From Streptomyces mirabilis (GTDB taxonomy: Bacteria > Actinomycetota > Actinomycetes > Streptomycetales > Streptomycetaceae): a stretch of DNA of 64,000 bases. The notes below the pieces were generated by a model. The model ran no database searches and was not told the DNA's origin. It saw nothing but the letters and a program-made list of their open reading frames with translations. Made by a program: the position numbers and the translations under genes. Every line of letters starts with the position of its first letter. Within the stretch, counting starts at the first letter, position 1. Shown piece by piece: positions 25,487-34,443 of the stretch. The stretch covers positions 2,604,001 through 2,668,000 of the forward strand of contig NZ_CP074102.1 of assembly GCF_018310535.1 (NCBI RefSeq). Reading direction: 5' to 3'.

Positions 25487-26020
25487 GGGCGAAGCCCTGC
25501 CGAGGGGCCGAAGGCGGAGCCCCGCCGGGGGCCCAGGGCGCAGCCCCGCCAGGGGGGCCAAAAACAGAGCCCCGCCGGGGGCCCAGCGGCGGAGCCCCTC
25601 TGGAGTGATGGGGGCGGAGGCCCGCGAGGGTGAGCGGGGGCCCAGCCCCTGGCTGGGCCTGAGGGCGAAGTCCCGCAGAGGCCAAGGAGCGAAGCCTTAC
25701 CGGAGGGCGAGGGCGCAGCCCTGCGGAGGTCCGGGGGCGAAGCCCCACCGGAGGGCGAGGGCGGAGCCCCAGGAGCGCAGCCCTACGGAGGTCCGGGGCG
25801 AAGCCCTACCGGAGAGATCCGGGGGCGAAGCCCAACCAGGCCCAGGGGCGCAGCCCTACGGAGGTCCGGGGCGAAGCCCCGCCGGGGCCCCAGGCGCGGA
25901 GCCCCTGGCGGGGGTCCGAGGCAGGGGGTGCAGCCCTCCCTCCCCCGCAGGCCCCCGCCCGGGGGCCAGGGGCGGAGCCCCTGCGGGGTCGAAGGGGCGC
26001 AGCCCCTGGGGATGGGACGG
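25487..26020. repeat. Dense array of GC-rich GGGCGNAGCCC elements
   Basis: About 20 imperfect copies of an approximately 12-14 bp self-complementary core, GGGGCGAAGCCCC or GGGGCGCAGCCCC, separated by CCGGAGG- or CCGGGG-like linkers, spaced about 20-35 bp. Each core can form a tiny hairpin with a GCGAAGC-type loop. Copies vary (GCGAAGCCC, GCGCAGCCC, GCGGAGCCC). Single copies are common between Streptomyces genes, but this concentration is exceptional. The reading frames it creates are low-complexity Pro/Ala/Gly/Arg and are not genes. The full gap is 25353-26128; I see no gene in it. Confidence 0.85.
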
Positions 26021-26077
26021 GTAGGGGCGGCGGGGGCGAAGGAAGGGGACCCGTACGGACCAATCCGGGACAGAAGA

Positions 26078-26112
26078 CAGGGCCCCGCCGGGAGCAACCC
26101 GGCGAGGCCCTG
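26078..26112 (-). terminator. Terminator after the malic enzyme gene
   Basis: Near-perfect 15-bp stem (26078-26092 with 26098-26112, one mismatch) and 5-nt loop AGCAA, 17 bp beyond the malic enzyme stop. Confidence 0.8.
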
Positions 26113-26128
26113 GAATCACGCGGCCGCG

Positions 26129-27403
26129 TCAGCGGCGGGCAACACCCTCGGCCCGAGCAGCCGCAGCCACCGCCGCGGTAACCGCAGGAGCCACCCGCTC
26201 ATCGAACGGCGAAGGAATCACATAGTCCGCGGCAAGGTCGTCCCCGACGACCGCAGCCAACGCCTCCGCCGCCGCGATCTTCATCCCCTCGGTGATCCGA
26301 GACGCCCGCACCTGCAACGCCCCCGCGAAGATCCCGGGAAACGCCAGCACGTTGTTGATCTGGTTCGGGAAGTCCGACCGCCCGGTGGCGACCACGGCCG
26401 CGTACTTGTGGGCGATCTCGGGGTGCACCTCGGGGTTCGGGTTGGCCATGGCGAAGACGAAGGCCCCCTCGGCCATCGACGCCACCGCCGGCTCCGGCAC
26501 CGTGCCCCCGGACACGCCGATGAAGACGTCCGCACCCGCGAGCGCCGACTCCAGCGACCCCGTGAGCCCCGCCTTGTTGGTGATCCCGGCGAGCTCCCGC
26601 TTGACGTCGGTCAGGTCCTCCCGGTCCGCGGAGACGATGCCCTTGCGGTCCGCGACCGCGACGTCACCGATCCCCGCCTCCAGCAGGAACTTGGCGATGG
26701 CGACCCCGGCCGCCCCCGCCCCCGAGATCACCGCACGCAGATCACCCAGCGTCCGCCCGGTCAGCTTCGCGGCATTCCGCAGCGCCGCCAGGGTCACGAT
26801 CGCGGTCCCGTGCTGGTCGTCGTGGAAGACGGGAATGTCCAGCCGCTCCTGGAGCTTGCGCTCGATCTCGAAGCACCGCGGTGCCGAGATGTCCTCCAGG
26901 TTGACGCCCCCGAACGAGGGAGCGAGCCGGACCACGGTCTCCACGATCTCGTCGACGCCCGTGCAGTCCAGCGCGATCGGCACGGCATCCACCCCGCCGA
27001 ACTGCTTGAACAGAATGGCCTTGCCCTCCATCACGGGAAGGGAGGCCTCCGGGCCGATGTCACCGAGTCCCAGCACCGCCGTGCCGTCCGTCACCACAGC
27101 GACGACGGACGACTTCCACGTGTAGTCATGGACGAGCTCGGGCTGCTCGGCGATGGCGCTGCACACCTTCGCCACGCCGGGCGTGTACGCCAGGGACAGG
27201 TCGTCCTTGTCACGGACGGGCACGGTGGCCTGCACGGCCATCTTGCCGCCACGGTGCAGCGCAAAGGCAGGGTCGAAGTCGAGGGAGTCGACGGAGCCGT
27301 CGGAACCGACGGTGTCGACGGAGCCGGCGGAATTGACCGGCTCCACGTCGCCTTCAAGACCAGTACTGCTGTCGCTGCGAGGATTGACGATCTCCGCTGC
27401 CAC
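26129..27403 (-). CDS. Malic enzyme (NADP type inferred)
   Basis: A 424-residue malic enzyme that oxidatively decarboxylates malate to pyruvate. Visible motifs: LSLAYTPGVAKVC near 75, the metal-site FHDDQHGTAI near 200, the nucleotide fold VISGAGAAGVAIAKFLLE near 235, and MANPNPEVHPE near 325. GTG 27403 has AAGGGG at good spacing. The N-terminal 40 residues are an acidic Ser/Gly stretch not shared with all homologues. From memory the orthologue beside this amino-acid transporter in S. coelicolor is NADP-dependent; the coenzyme cannot be proved here. It would supply NADPH and pyruvate for lipid and secondary metabolism. Confidence 0.95.
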   Translation of the reverse strand: MAAEIVNPRSDSSTGLEGDVEPVNSAGSVDTVGSDGSVDSLDFDPAFALHRGGKMAVQATVPVRDKDDLSLAYTPGVAKVCSAIAEQPELVHDYTWKSSVVAVVTDGTAVLGLGDIGPEASLPVMEGKAILFKQFGGVDAVPIALDCTGVDEIVETVVRLAPSFGGVNLEDISAPRCFEIERKLQERLDIPVFHDDQHGTAIVTLAALRNAAKLTGRTLGDLRAVISGAGAAGVAIAKFLLEAGIGDVAVADRKGIVSADREDLTDVKRELAGITNKAGLTGSLESALAGADVFIGVSGGTVPEPAVASMAEGAFVFAMANPNPEVHPEIAHKYAAVVATGRSDFPNQINNVLAFPGIFAGALQVRASRITEGMKIAAAEALAAVVGDDLAADYVIPSPFDERVAPAVTAAVAAAARAEGVARR

Positions 27404-27943
27404 TTTGTTTTACCCCTTAAGTCTTCATTGTTTGAGGGTGACCACTCCTGGTTGAGGGGTGGGCGGGCACCGCGTAATCCTGCCGCCGTGGTTGCGTACG
27501 GGCTGATACGCGACGGGCGCGCCGCACACGCGCCCTGAGCCCCGGATGAGGGGTGTAAAGAACCTTCTTACCGGACGGACCAGGTCGGCGACGAGTCCAT
27601 ACCGCGAAGCTCACACGCCGGTGACATGACTCATACATGGATATGTGGACAAGTCCAAGACATGACCTCAGGACACCACAAGTGCGGCGTAGCGCCGGCC
27701 CGCATCGTGGGATGCGCCGAAGTTCTTCCGGCCGGAAGGAGGGATTCCCGCACAAGGTCCGGCCCTGATGGAGCCGTCCGCGGCGGTTCGGGGGTCACCC
27801 GTTATCCGATTTTGACATAGCGAGTCCCCTGAAGCGCGCAGTCCGAATGGCAAGATGCCGTCATCACACGAGGTCGCGACACCCAAAGGTGTGTGTTCTC
27901 GTCGACCCATCGGCAACTCCCTCATCCGCCGGAGGCACCCACC
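27404..27943. other. Divergent intergenic region between malic enzyme and amino-acid transporter
   Basis: A 540-bp stretch holding both divergent promoters. A TTGACA lies at about 27812, a candidate -35 box for the transporter, but no well-placed -10 follows. A palindrome TTCCGGCCGGAA lies at 27726-27737. Short open frames here look non-coding (arginine-rich, no ribosome sites). Confidence 0.45.
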
Positions 27944-28900
27944 ATGACCGCAAGCACCACCCGTCGTACGACCGCCGCGCAGTCCCGGATAGCAGCGGTC
28001 GGCGCGATCGCGGTCGCCGGGGCCCTGGTCCTCACCGGCTGCGGTGACCAGACCAAGAAGGACTCCAACAGCTCCTCCTCGAGCGCCGCCTCAGCTCCGC
28101 TGGCCTCCAAGCTGCCCGCGTCGATCCGTGACGCGGGTGTCATCAAGGTCGGCTCGGACATCGCGTACGCGCCGGTCGAGTTCAAGGACAGCTCCGGCAA
28201 GACCGTGGGTATCGACCCCGACCTGGCGGACGCGATGGGCAAGCAGCTCGGTGTGAAGTTCGAGTTCCAGAACGGCACCTTCGACACCCTGATCACGGGT
28301 CTGCGCTCCAAGCGGTACGACATGGCGATGTCCGCGATGACGGACACCGCGGACCGCCAGAACGGTGTCGACGCCGACACCGGCAAGAAGGTCGGCGAGG
28401 GCGTCGACTTCGTCGACTACTTCACCGCGGGTGTCTCGATCTACACCCCCAAGGGCAAGACCCAGAACATCAAGACCTGGGCCGACCTCTGTGGCAAGAA
28501 GATCGCGGTGCAGCGCGGCACGGTCTCGGAGGACCTCGCCAAGTCCGAGTCGAAGAAGTGCACGGGCGGCAAGAAGATCGCCATCGAGTCGTACGACAAC
28601 GACCAGCAGGCCCAGACCCGGGTGCGCGCCGGTGGCGCCGACGCCGGTTCCTCGGACTTCCCGGTCGCCGCGTACGCGGTGAAGACCTCGGGCGGCGGCA
28701 AGGACTTCGAGCTCGTCGGCGAGCAGGTCGAGGCGGCGCCGTACGGCATCGCGGTCGCCAAGTCCAACACGCAGCTCCGCGACGCACTGCAGGCCGCGCT
28801 CGACGCGATCATCAAGAACGGCGAGTACGACAAGGTGATAGCGAAGTGGGGCGTCGAGGCCGGCGCCGTCAAGACGGCCGCGGTCAACGGAGGAAAGTGA
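27944..28900 (+). CDS. Amino-acid ABC transporter substrate-binding lipoprotein
   Basis: A 318-residue lipoprotein: basic N-terminus, hydrophobic stretch IAAVGAIAVAGALV and lipobox LTGC at about residue 32, then a Ser-rich linker. The mature part is a family-3 solute-binding fold: GVIKVGSDIAYAPVEFKD, GIDPDLADAMGKQLGVKFEF and TLITGLRSKRYDMAMSAM. The last is the usual signature for polar amino acids (glutamine/glutamate/histidine type). ATG 27944 follows CGGAGG. It lies 38 bp before its permease; the three genes form a classic uptake operon. The exact amino acid cannot be inferred. Confidence 0.94.
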   Translation: MTASTTRRTTAAQSRIAAVGAIAVAGALVLTGCGDQTKKDSNSSSSSAASAPLASKLPASIRDAGVIKVGSDIAYAPVEFKDSSGKTVGIDPDLADAMGKQLGVKFEFQNGTFDTLITGLRSKRYDMAMSAMTDTADRQNGVDADTGKKVGEGVDFVDYFTAGVSIYTPKGKTQNIKTWADLCGKKIAVQRGTVSEDLAKSESKKCTGGKKIAIESYDNDQQAQTRVRAGGADAGSSDFPVAAYAVKTSGGGKDFELVGEQVEAAPYGIAVAKSNTQLRDALQAALDAIIKNGEYDKVIAKWGVEAGAVKTAAVNGGK

Positions 28901-28938
28901 CCGCGGGCGCGAGCGGGCACTGAAAGGCAACAACACCC

Positions 28939-29877
28939 GTGACTGTTGACATCGACAAGACGGCTGGGCCGGAGGAGACTCCTCCGGCCGGGCCGGAGGC
29001 CATCAAGGCCATCCCCGTCCGGCACTACGGACGGTACCTCTCGGCCGTCATCGCGATCGCCGTGCTCGTCGCGATCATCTACGCGTTCGGCCAAGGCAAG
29101 ATCAACTGGCATGCCGTACCGGACTACTTCTTCGACCACCGCATCATCAAGGGCGTCGGTCAGACGCTGCTGCTGACGGTGCTCTCGATGGCGATCGGCA
29201 TCCTCGGCGGCATCCTGCTCGCGGTGATGCGCCTGTCGAAGAACCCCGTGACCTCGTCCATCGCGTGGTTCTACATCTGGTTCTTCCGCGGCACCCCGGT
29301 CCTCGTCCAGCTGTTCGTCTGGTTCAACCTGGGTCTGGTCTTCGAGTACATCAACCTCGGGCCGATCTACAAGGACTACTGGTCCAGCTTCATGACGCCG
29401 TTCCTGACGGCGCTGCTGGGCCTGGGCCTGAACGAGGCCGCGTACATGGCCGAGATCTGCCGTGCCGGTCTGCTCTCGGTCGACGAGGGCCAGACCGAGG
29501 CCTCGCACGCGCTGGGCATGAGCCACGGCAAGACGCTGCGGCGGATCATCATCCCGCAGGCGATGCGCGTGATCGTGCCGCCCACGGGCAACGAGGTCAT
29601 CAACATGCTCAAGACGACCTCCCTCGTGTCGGCGGTGCAGTACTACGAACTCCTGCGGTACGCCCAGGACATCGGACAGACCTCCGGCGCCCCGGTGGAG
29701 ATGCTCTTCCTGGCCGCCGCCTGGTACCTGATCATGACCTCGGTCCTGAGCGTGGGCCAGTACTACGTCGAGCGGTACTACGCCCGCGGTTCGAGCCGTC
29801 AGCTGCCGCCCACCCCATGGCAGAAGATCAAGGCCAATCTGACGTCCCTGTCGAGCCGGAAGGGGGCGACGGCATGA
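28939..29877 (+). CDS. Amino-acid ABC transporter permease
   Basis: A 312-residue integral membrane subunit of the polar amino-acid importer. A hydrophobic helix follows a 35-residue cytoplasmic N-terminus; then come about five more helices. [16 protein letters not shown], and later [20 protein letters not shown] with [17 protein letters not shown], form the HisM/GlnP-type family signature including the EAA loop that contacts the ATPase. The GTG start at 28939 fits the family. Its stop overlaps the ATPase ATG (ATGA). A single permease here implies a homodimeric channel. Confidence 0.95.
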   Translation: MTVDIDKTAGPEETPPAGPEAIKAIPVRHYGRYLSAVIAIAVLVAIIYAFGQGKINWHAVPDYFFDHRIIKGVGQTLLLTVLSMAIGILGGILLAVMRLSKNPVTSSIAWFYIWFFRGTPVLVQLFVWFNLGLVFEYINLGPIYKDYWSSFMTPFLTALLGLGLNEAAYMAEICRAGLLSVDEGQTEASHALGMSHGKTLRRIIIPQAMRVIVPPTGNEVINMLKTTSLVSAVQYYELLRYAQDIGQTSGAPVEMLFLAAAWYLIMTSVLSVGQYYVERYYARGSSRQLPPTPWQKIKANLTSLSSRKGATA

Positions 29878-30668
29878 CCGAGAAGGAAACCGGCAAAGAC
29901 ATTTCCGGTGCGCCGATGGTGAAGTCCGAAGGCGTGCACAAGTCCTTCGGCGCGGTCGAGGTCCTCAAGGGCATCGACCTGGAGGTCAGGCCCGGCGAGG
30001 TCTTCTGCCTCATCGGCCCCTCCGGCTCCGGCAAGTCGACCTTCCTGAGGTGCATCAACCACCTGGAGAAGATCAACGCCGGCCGGCTGTACGTCGACGG
30101 GGAGCTGGTCGGCTACCGCCAGAAGGGCGACAAGCTGTACGAGCTCAAGGACAGCGAGGTCGCGCTGAAGCGCCGGGACATCGGCATGGTCTTCCAGCGC
30201 TTCAACCTGTTCCCGCACATGACGGCGCTCGAGAACGTCATGGAGGCCCCGGTCCAGGTCAAGGGCATCAGCAGGACCCAGGCCCGGGCGCGTGCGGAGC
30301 AGCTCCTGGAGCGCGTCGGCCTGGCCGACAAGGCGGCCAACTACCCCTCGCAGCTCTCCGGCGGTCAGCAGCAGCGTGTCGCCATCGCCCGCGCGCTGGC
30401 GATGGACCCGAAGCTGATGCTCTTCGACGAGCCGACCTCGGCGCTCGACCCGGAGCTGGTCGGTGACGTCCTCGACGTCATGCGCGACCTCGCCGAGTCC
30501 GGCATGACGATGATCGTCGTCACCCACGAGATGGGCTTCGCCCGCGAGGTGGGCGACTCGCTGGTCTTCATGGACGGCGGTGTGGTGGTCGAGTCCGGCC
30601 ACCCGCGTGACGTACTGACGAACCCGCAGCACGAGCGGACGCAGTCGTTCCTGTCCAAGGTGCTCTGA
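29874..30668 (+). CDS. Amino-acid ABC transporter ATP-binding protein
   Basis: A 264-residue GlnQ-type ATPase. Walker A is GPSGSGKST, the Q-loop region reads [17 protein letters not shown], the ABC signature is LSGGQQQR and Walker B is [12 protein letters not shown], followed by the H-loop VVTHEMGF. It powers the importer formed with the two preceding genes. ATG 29874 overlaps the permease stop by 4 bp. An insertion of about 12 residues after Walker A ([19 protein letters not shown]) is longer than in E. coli GlnQ but common in actinobacterial members. Confidence 0.96.
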   Translation: MTEKETGKDISGAPMVKSEGVHKSFGAVEVLKGIDLEVRPGEVFCLIGPSGSGKSTFLRCINHLEKINAGRLYVDGELVGYRQKGDKLYELKDSEVALKRRDIGMVFQRFNLFPHMTALENVMEAPVQVKGISRTQARARAEQLLERVGLADKAANYPSQLSGGQQQRVAIARALAMDPKLMLFDEPTSALDPELVGDVLDVMRDLAESGMTMIVVTHEMGFAREVGDSLVFMDGGVVVESGHPRDVLTNPQHERTQSFLSKVL

Positions 30669-30684
30669 GCCACGGACAAGAGGA

Positions 30685-30717
30685 AAGGGGCGGTACGGGA
30701 ATCCCGTACCGCCCCTT
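30685..30717. terminator. Bidirectional terminator between ABC operon and methyltransferase
   Basis: Perfect 15-bp stem AAGGGGCGGTACGGG (30685-30699) paired with 30703-30717, 3-nt loop, followed by TTCTTCG. It separates convergent genes. Confidence 0.9.
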
Positions 30718-30766
30718 CTTCGTGCGGTTCGCGCCCGGACTCTTCTTCCGGACCCCCGCGGCCTGC

Positions 30767-31555
30767 CTATTTCACCGCCAGCACCAGCGCGTCGGACGGC
30801 GACCGCCACACCGCCCGCGCCTCCCCGAAGCCCTTTTCGCGCAGCACGCGCGTGTGCCAGTCGACGGACGGCATGTCGCCGTCGGCGTGCTCCCCGTAGA
30901 TCTCGAAGCGGCGGGCGGTCGGCGCGGCGAGGGCGGGGTCCTGGGCCGCCAGCTCCCACCAGGCGGCCCAGTCGAGCACCCCGCGCGCCTTGGCCTGGTC
31001 CATCCGGGCGTGTCGCTGGGCGCGCTCGGCCGCGTTGATCCGGGGCGTGGACCCGTCGATCATGTGGTCGGCGTTCATGAAGACTCCGCCGTCGCGGACG
31101 AGCTGCGCGACCTGACCGTAGAGGACCGCGAGGGGTTCGCTGTGCAGCCAGTGGAGGGCGGTGGCGGTCAGGACGGCGTCGTACGAGTCGTAAGGCAGCC
31201 GGGTCGCCCAGTGCGGGTCCTTGAGGTCGGCCGTGACGAAGGAGACTCTCTCGTCGCCCGCGAAGGTTCCCTCGGCGATGGTGAGCAGCGCCGGGTCGAG
31301 GTCGACCCCGGTGCTGGTGGCCTTCGGGAAGCGGTCGAGGAGCCGGGCCGTGATGGTGCCGGTGCCGCAGGCCAGGTCGAGGACGCGCGGCTCCGGGCCG
31401 ACCAGGGCCTCGACCATGTCGAGCATCACCCGGAAGCGCTCCTCGCGGTCCGGCATGTACCACTCCTGTTGCCGGTCCCAGCTCTCCTGCCAGGCGTGCC
31501 AGTCGGTTCCGTTGCCGTGGATCTCGTCGCTGTCGATTCCGGTGCCGACGGTCAT
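30767..31555 (-). CDS. Class I SAM-dependent methyltransferase
   Basis: A 262-residue methyltransferase with motif I VLDLACGTGTITARLL near residue 60, GVDLDPALLTIAE (motif II, acidic ribose contact), FVTADLKDPHW and AVLTATALHWLHSEP. The histidine/tryptophan after motif IV is common in trans-aconitate-methyltransferase-like proteins. ATG 31555 has AGAAGGGA upstream; three earlier in-frame codons lack a better site. No neighbour suggests the acceptor. It is divergent from the CGNR regulator gene. Confidence 0.9.
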   Translation of the reverse strand: MTVGTGIDSDEIHGNGTDWHAWQESWDRQQEWYMPDREERFRVMLDMVEALVGPEPRVLDLACGTGTITARLLDRFPKATSTGVDLDPALLTIAEGTFAGDERVSFVTADLKDPHWATRLPYDSYDAVLTATALHWLHSEPLAVLYGQVAQLVRDGGVFMNADHMIDGSTPRINAAERAQRHARMDQAKARGVLDWAAWWELAAQDPALAAPTARRFEIYGEHADGDMPSVDWHTRVLREKGFGEARAVWRSPSDALVLAVK

Positions 31556-31665
31556 GGAAGTCCCTTCTCCGTTCGCCTTCACTCGCCCGCGTAATACCCT
31601 GGAAGCGCAATCAGCCGTTACCTGACCGCACGCACGACGATAGAGCGCCTCCGTAAGGACTACAA

Positions 31666-32295
31666 GTGGAACTGGCCTATTACTCGGATTACGCGGTACG
31701 CCTCGTCAACACCGAGGAGCCGACCCGGGGCAAGGACTCGCTCACCTCGGTCGAGGCGGTCCGGGGCCTCTTCGGAGGGAACTCCTCCGCGGCCCGCCGC
31801 GCCACGGACGCGGACGTCACCCGCTTCCGGTCGGTCCGCGCCCGGCTGCGCGCCGTCTTCGAGGCGGCCGACGGCGGCGACGAGACCCTGTCCGTGGACC
31901 TGCTGAACTCACTCCTCCTGGAGTTCCCCGTCAGCCCGCAGATCTCCGGGCACGACCACCGGGACGACGACGGGCGCCCGCTGTGGCACATGCACCTGGC
32001 GGACCACCCGTCGAACGCGACCGCGGGCTACGCGGCGATCGCCGCCATGGGACTCGCCTTCCATCTCACCGCGTACGGCGTGGACCGCCTCGGCCTCTGC
32101 GAGGCGGCCCCCTGCCGCAACGCGTACCTGGACACGTCGACGAACCGCTCCCGGCGCTACTGCTCGGACCGCTGCGCGACCCGCGCCAACGTGGCCGCCT
32201 ACCGGGCCCGCAAACGCCTGGAGGCCGACCGGTCGGAGAGCACGGGCCTGGCGGCGCCGAGCGCCCAGCGGACGAGTGCGAACGGCGAGCGCTGA
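31666..32295 (+). CDS. CGNR zinc-finger regulator
   Basis: A 209-residue protein of the CGNR (ABATE plus zinc finger) family. The N-terminal helical ABATE domain runs to about residue 140. The C-terminal finger reads CEAAPCRNAYLDTSTNRSRR, then YCSDRCATRANVAAYRARKR, with four cysteines in a CxxxxC ... CxxxC arrangement; the name-giving CGNR is CRNA here. It starts with GTG 31666. Its last 97 bp overlap the convergent sodX gene, so the finger region is coding on both strands. Such proteins are thought to be transcription regulators; target unknown. Confidence 0.85.
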   Translation: MELAYYSDYAVRLVNTEEPTRGKDSLTSVEAVRGLFGGNSSAARRATDADVTRFRSVRARLRAVFEAADGGDETLSVDLLNSLLLEFPVSPQISGHDHRDDDGRPLWHMHLADHPSNATAGYAAIAAMGLAFHLTAYGVDRLGLCEAAPCRNAYLDTSTNRSRRYCSDRCATRANVAAYRARKRLEADRSESTGLAAPSAQRTSANGER

Positions 32296-32633
32296 CCCGG
32301 CAGGTGGGGCCGGTAGCGGAAACGCACCTTTCCCAGGACGAGGTCCTCGGGCACGGTCCCGTAATCGGTGCTGTCCCCACCCGCGTAGGCGTTGTCCCCG
32401 AGCACCCACCAACCCCCCTCGCGCCGCTCCGCGATCCGCTTCACGACCAGCAGGTCCTGCTGGAACGGATGGCGCAGAACGACCACGTCACCGGCCCTGA
32501 CCCGGGCCCCGTACTGCACGACGAGCCGATCTCCGTGCTGGAGCGTGGGCACCATGGAGGGCCCCGTCACCTCGGCCGCCCCGAACGGCAGCACGGCCCT
32601 CCCACGCTCGGTCTCCTGCGACAGCTCCGGCAT
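32199..32633 (-). CDS. sodX: Nickel-type superoxide dismutase maturation protease
   Basis: A 144-residue S26-type signal-peptidase-like enzyme. GPSMVPTLQHGD near residue 24 holds the catalytic serine, and VVLRHPFQQDLLVVKRIAE carries the lysine region; GDNAYAGGDSTDYG is the third box. It lacks a membrane anchor and is cytoplasmic. It is expected to remove the 14-residue propeptide of SodN, exposing the His1 that binds nickel. ATG 32633 is chosen because GGGGAGG lies 8 bases upstream; a GTG nine bases earlier is possible. It is divergent from sodN, the usual arrangement in Streptomyces. Confidence 0.95.
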   Translation of the reverse strand: MPELSQETERGRAVLPFGAAEVTGPSMVPTLQHGDRLVVQYGARVRAGDVVVLRHPFQQDLLVVKRIAERREGGWWVLGDNAYAGGDSTDYGTVPEDLVLGKVRFRYRPHLPGQRSPFALVRWALGAARPVLSDRSASRRLRAR

Positions 32634-32777
32634 CACCGGCACCTCCCCGGTCCATCCTCCACCAGTCCCAGTCTCACCCTGGACTTTTGTCCTAAGCCCA
32701 TGGGGGCACTCGAGAAAAGACGTCTCCTACGGAGTAATGTCCCACCTGAGAAGACGATCACGAGGAAGGACAGCTCA

Positions 32778-33173
32778 ATGCTCTCCCGCCTGTTTGCCCC
32801 CAAGGTCAAGGTCAGCGCGCACTGCGACCTGCCCTGCGGCGTGTACGACCCGGCCCAGGCCCGCATCGAGGCGGAGTCGGTGAAGGCCGTCCAGGAAAAG
32901 ATGGCCGGCAACGACGACCCGCACTTCCAGGCTCGCGCCACCGTCATCAAGGAGCAGCGCGCCGAGCTCGCGAAGCACCACGTGTCGGTGCTCTGGAGCG
33001 ACTACTTCAAGCCCCCGCACTTCGAGAAGTACCCGGAGCTGCACCAGCTGGTCAACGACACCCTGAAGGCCCTCTCGGCCGCCAAGGCGTCCACGGACCC
33101 GGCCACGGGCCAGAAGGCGCTGGACTACATCGCCCAGATCGACAAGATCTTCTGGGAGACCAAGAAGGCCTGA
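32778..33173 (+). CDS. sodN: Nickel superoxide dismutase
   Basis: A 131-residue NiSOD precursor. The first 14 residues, MLSRLFAPKVKVSA, are the propeptide; the mature enzyme begins with HCDLPCGVYDP, the nickel hook in which His1, Cys2 and Cys6 bind nickel. The rest forms the four-helix bundle (HFQARATVIKEQRAELAKHH), a hexamer in known structures. It disproportionates superoxide in the cytoplasm. ATG 32778 follows GGAAGGAC. Length and residues match the family exactly. Nickel-dependent induction is known for this gene elsewhere; I do not see an obvious operator. Confidence 0.98.
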   Translation: MLSRLFAPKVKVSAHCDLPCGVYDPAQARIEAESVKAVQEKMAGNDDPHFQARATVIKEQRAELAKHHVSVLWSDYFKPPHFEKYPELHQLVNDTLKALSAAKASTDPATGQKALDYIAQIDKIFWETKKA

Positions 33174-33357
33174 CCTTTGGTCATACGGCTCGGCCCGCGA
33201 CCTGTTCGGTTTCTCCGGTCACGCGGTCCCGCTGCCCGCACCCGGCCCGCGGGGCGCCGAACACGGCGTCCATGACGGTCCGGGTGCGGTCTTCTTTCGC
33301 CGGACTTCTTTCGTCGGGGCTTCGTTCGCCCTTCGTCAGGGCTTCGTTCGTCCGACT

Positions 33358-34311
33358 TCATTCGGATACGGCGACCACGTGCTTGCCGACGACACCGCCG
33401 CGTTCGAAGGCCTGGTGCGCCGCGGTGATGTCCGCGAGTGGGTACACGCTGTTCACCACCGGGCGCAGAGCTCCCGAGGTGACGTGGTCGGCCAGGGCGC
33501 GCAGCACGGTGGCGTCGGGGTTGGCGCTGAAGGTGCGGATGCGGCGGGCGCCGTACACGCTCGATGCCGCGATCGCGGCCAGGGCGGGGGCCGACAGTCC
33601 GACAGTGACCATCCGGCCGCCTTTGGCCAACCGGCTCCGGTAGCAGTTCAGTTCCGTGCCGACCGTGTCGACGATGACGTCGAAGGGACCGATCAGGTCC
33701 GAGGTGGTGGAACCGTGGTCGAGGACCTCGTCGGCGCCGAGGTCGGCGAGGGCTGGGGTGTGACGGGCGCGGGCCAGTGCGGTCACGTGGCAGCCCAGGG
33801 CGTGCGCGAGTTGGACGGCGGCCGTGCCGACGCCGCCCGCCGCGCCGCGGACCAGGACCTTCTCTCCGGGCGCGAGGCGCACGGTGTCCCGCACCGCGAT
33901 CAGCGCCGTCGCACCGGCGACGACCAGGGAGGCCGCGCCGGCCGCGGAGAGCGTCGCCGGGGCGGGCGCGAGCCGGTCCGCGGGGACGACGACGTACTCG
34001 GCCGCCCCGCCGACGGTGTGCCGCTGCCGGGGGTGAACCATGCCCCACACCCGGTCCCCGACCCGGTGGACCGCCACGCCGGCGCCGGTCGCGGCGACGG
34101 TGCCCGCGAAGTCCAGGCCCACCCCGAGCGGGAACCTGCGGCCCGACACGATCTTCAACTCCCCGGCGCGCAGCATCACATCGTGGCCGTTCACGCTGGA
34201 CGCCTCGACGCGGACCTGCACTTCACCCGCGCCCGGGGCGGGGCGGTCGACGTCGTTGACCCGCAGCACATCCGCTGCGTCGCCGTAACTCATGATCTGA
34301 GCGGCCTTCAT
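33358..34311 (-). CDS. NADPH-quinone reductase-like MDR protein
   Basis: A 317-residue medium-chain reductase without zinc ligands. The start MKAAQIMSYGDAADVLRVND, then ASSVNGHDVMLRAGELK and LGVGLDFAGTVAATGAGV, form the substrate half. VLVRGAAGGVGTAAVQLAHA near residue 155 is the NADPH-binding fold. It belongs to the quinone-oxidoreductase/zeta-crystallin group. It is divergent from an XRE-family regulator that starts 132 bp away, a pairing common for xenobiotic-responsive reductases. Downstream DNA (33280-33357) contains short CTTCGTTCG repeats of no clear meaning. Confidence 0.88.
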   Translation of the reverse strand: MKAAQIMSYGDAADVLRVNDVDRPAPGAGEVQVRVEASSVNGHDVMLRAGELKIVSGRRFPLGVGLDFAGTVAATGAGVAVHRVGDRVWGMVHPRQRHTVGGAAEYVVVPADRLAPAPATLSAAGAASLVVAGATALIAVRDTVRLAPGEKVLVRGAAGGVGTAAVQLAHALGCHVTALARARHTPALADLGADEVLDHGSTTSDLIGPFDVIVDTVGTELNCYRSRLAKGGRMVTVGLSAPALAAIAASSVYGARRIRTFSANPDATVLRALADHVTSGALRPVVNSVYPLADITAAHQAFERGGVVGKHVVAVSE

Positions 34312-34443
34312 GGCGCTGTTCCCTTCCAGGGTCGGCTGTTGCGGTTCCGATCCTGGTACCGGGCCGCGGCATCACGGTCGTTCGCCTTTTCCTGGGTCCG
34401 GCGGACCCACCCTCGCGGGCCGCGCCGCGGGCATACTGGCGCC

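Noticed and set aside
25487..26020. CRISPR array
   Set aside because: Repeats are short, degenerate and self-complementary with irregular spacing and no unique spacers; no cas gene is near.
25044..26024. A 326-codon plus-strand frame through the GC repeat array
   Set aside because: Its sequence is only repeat-encoded Pro/Gly/Arg, its 5' part is antisense to the MDR oxidoreductase, and it lacks a ribosome site.
27417..27925. Two minus-strand frames of 85-112 codons upstream of the amino-acid transporter
   Set aside because: Arg-rich composition, no ribosome site, no motif, and location in a divergent promoter region.
33280..33357. Short CTTCGTTCG repeats after sodN
   Set aside because: Only a few imperfect copies with no consistent period; not distinct enough to call a repeat feature.
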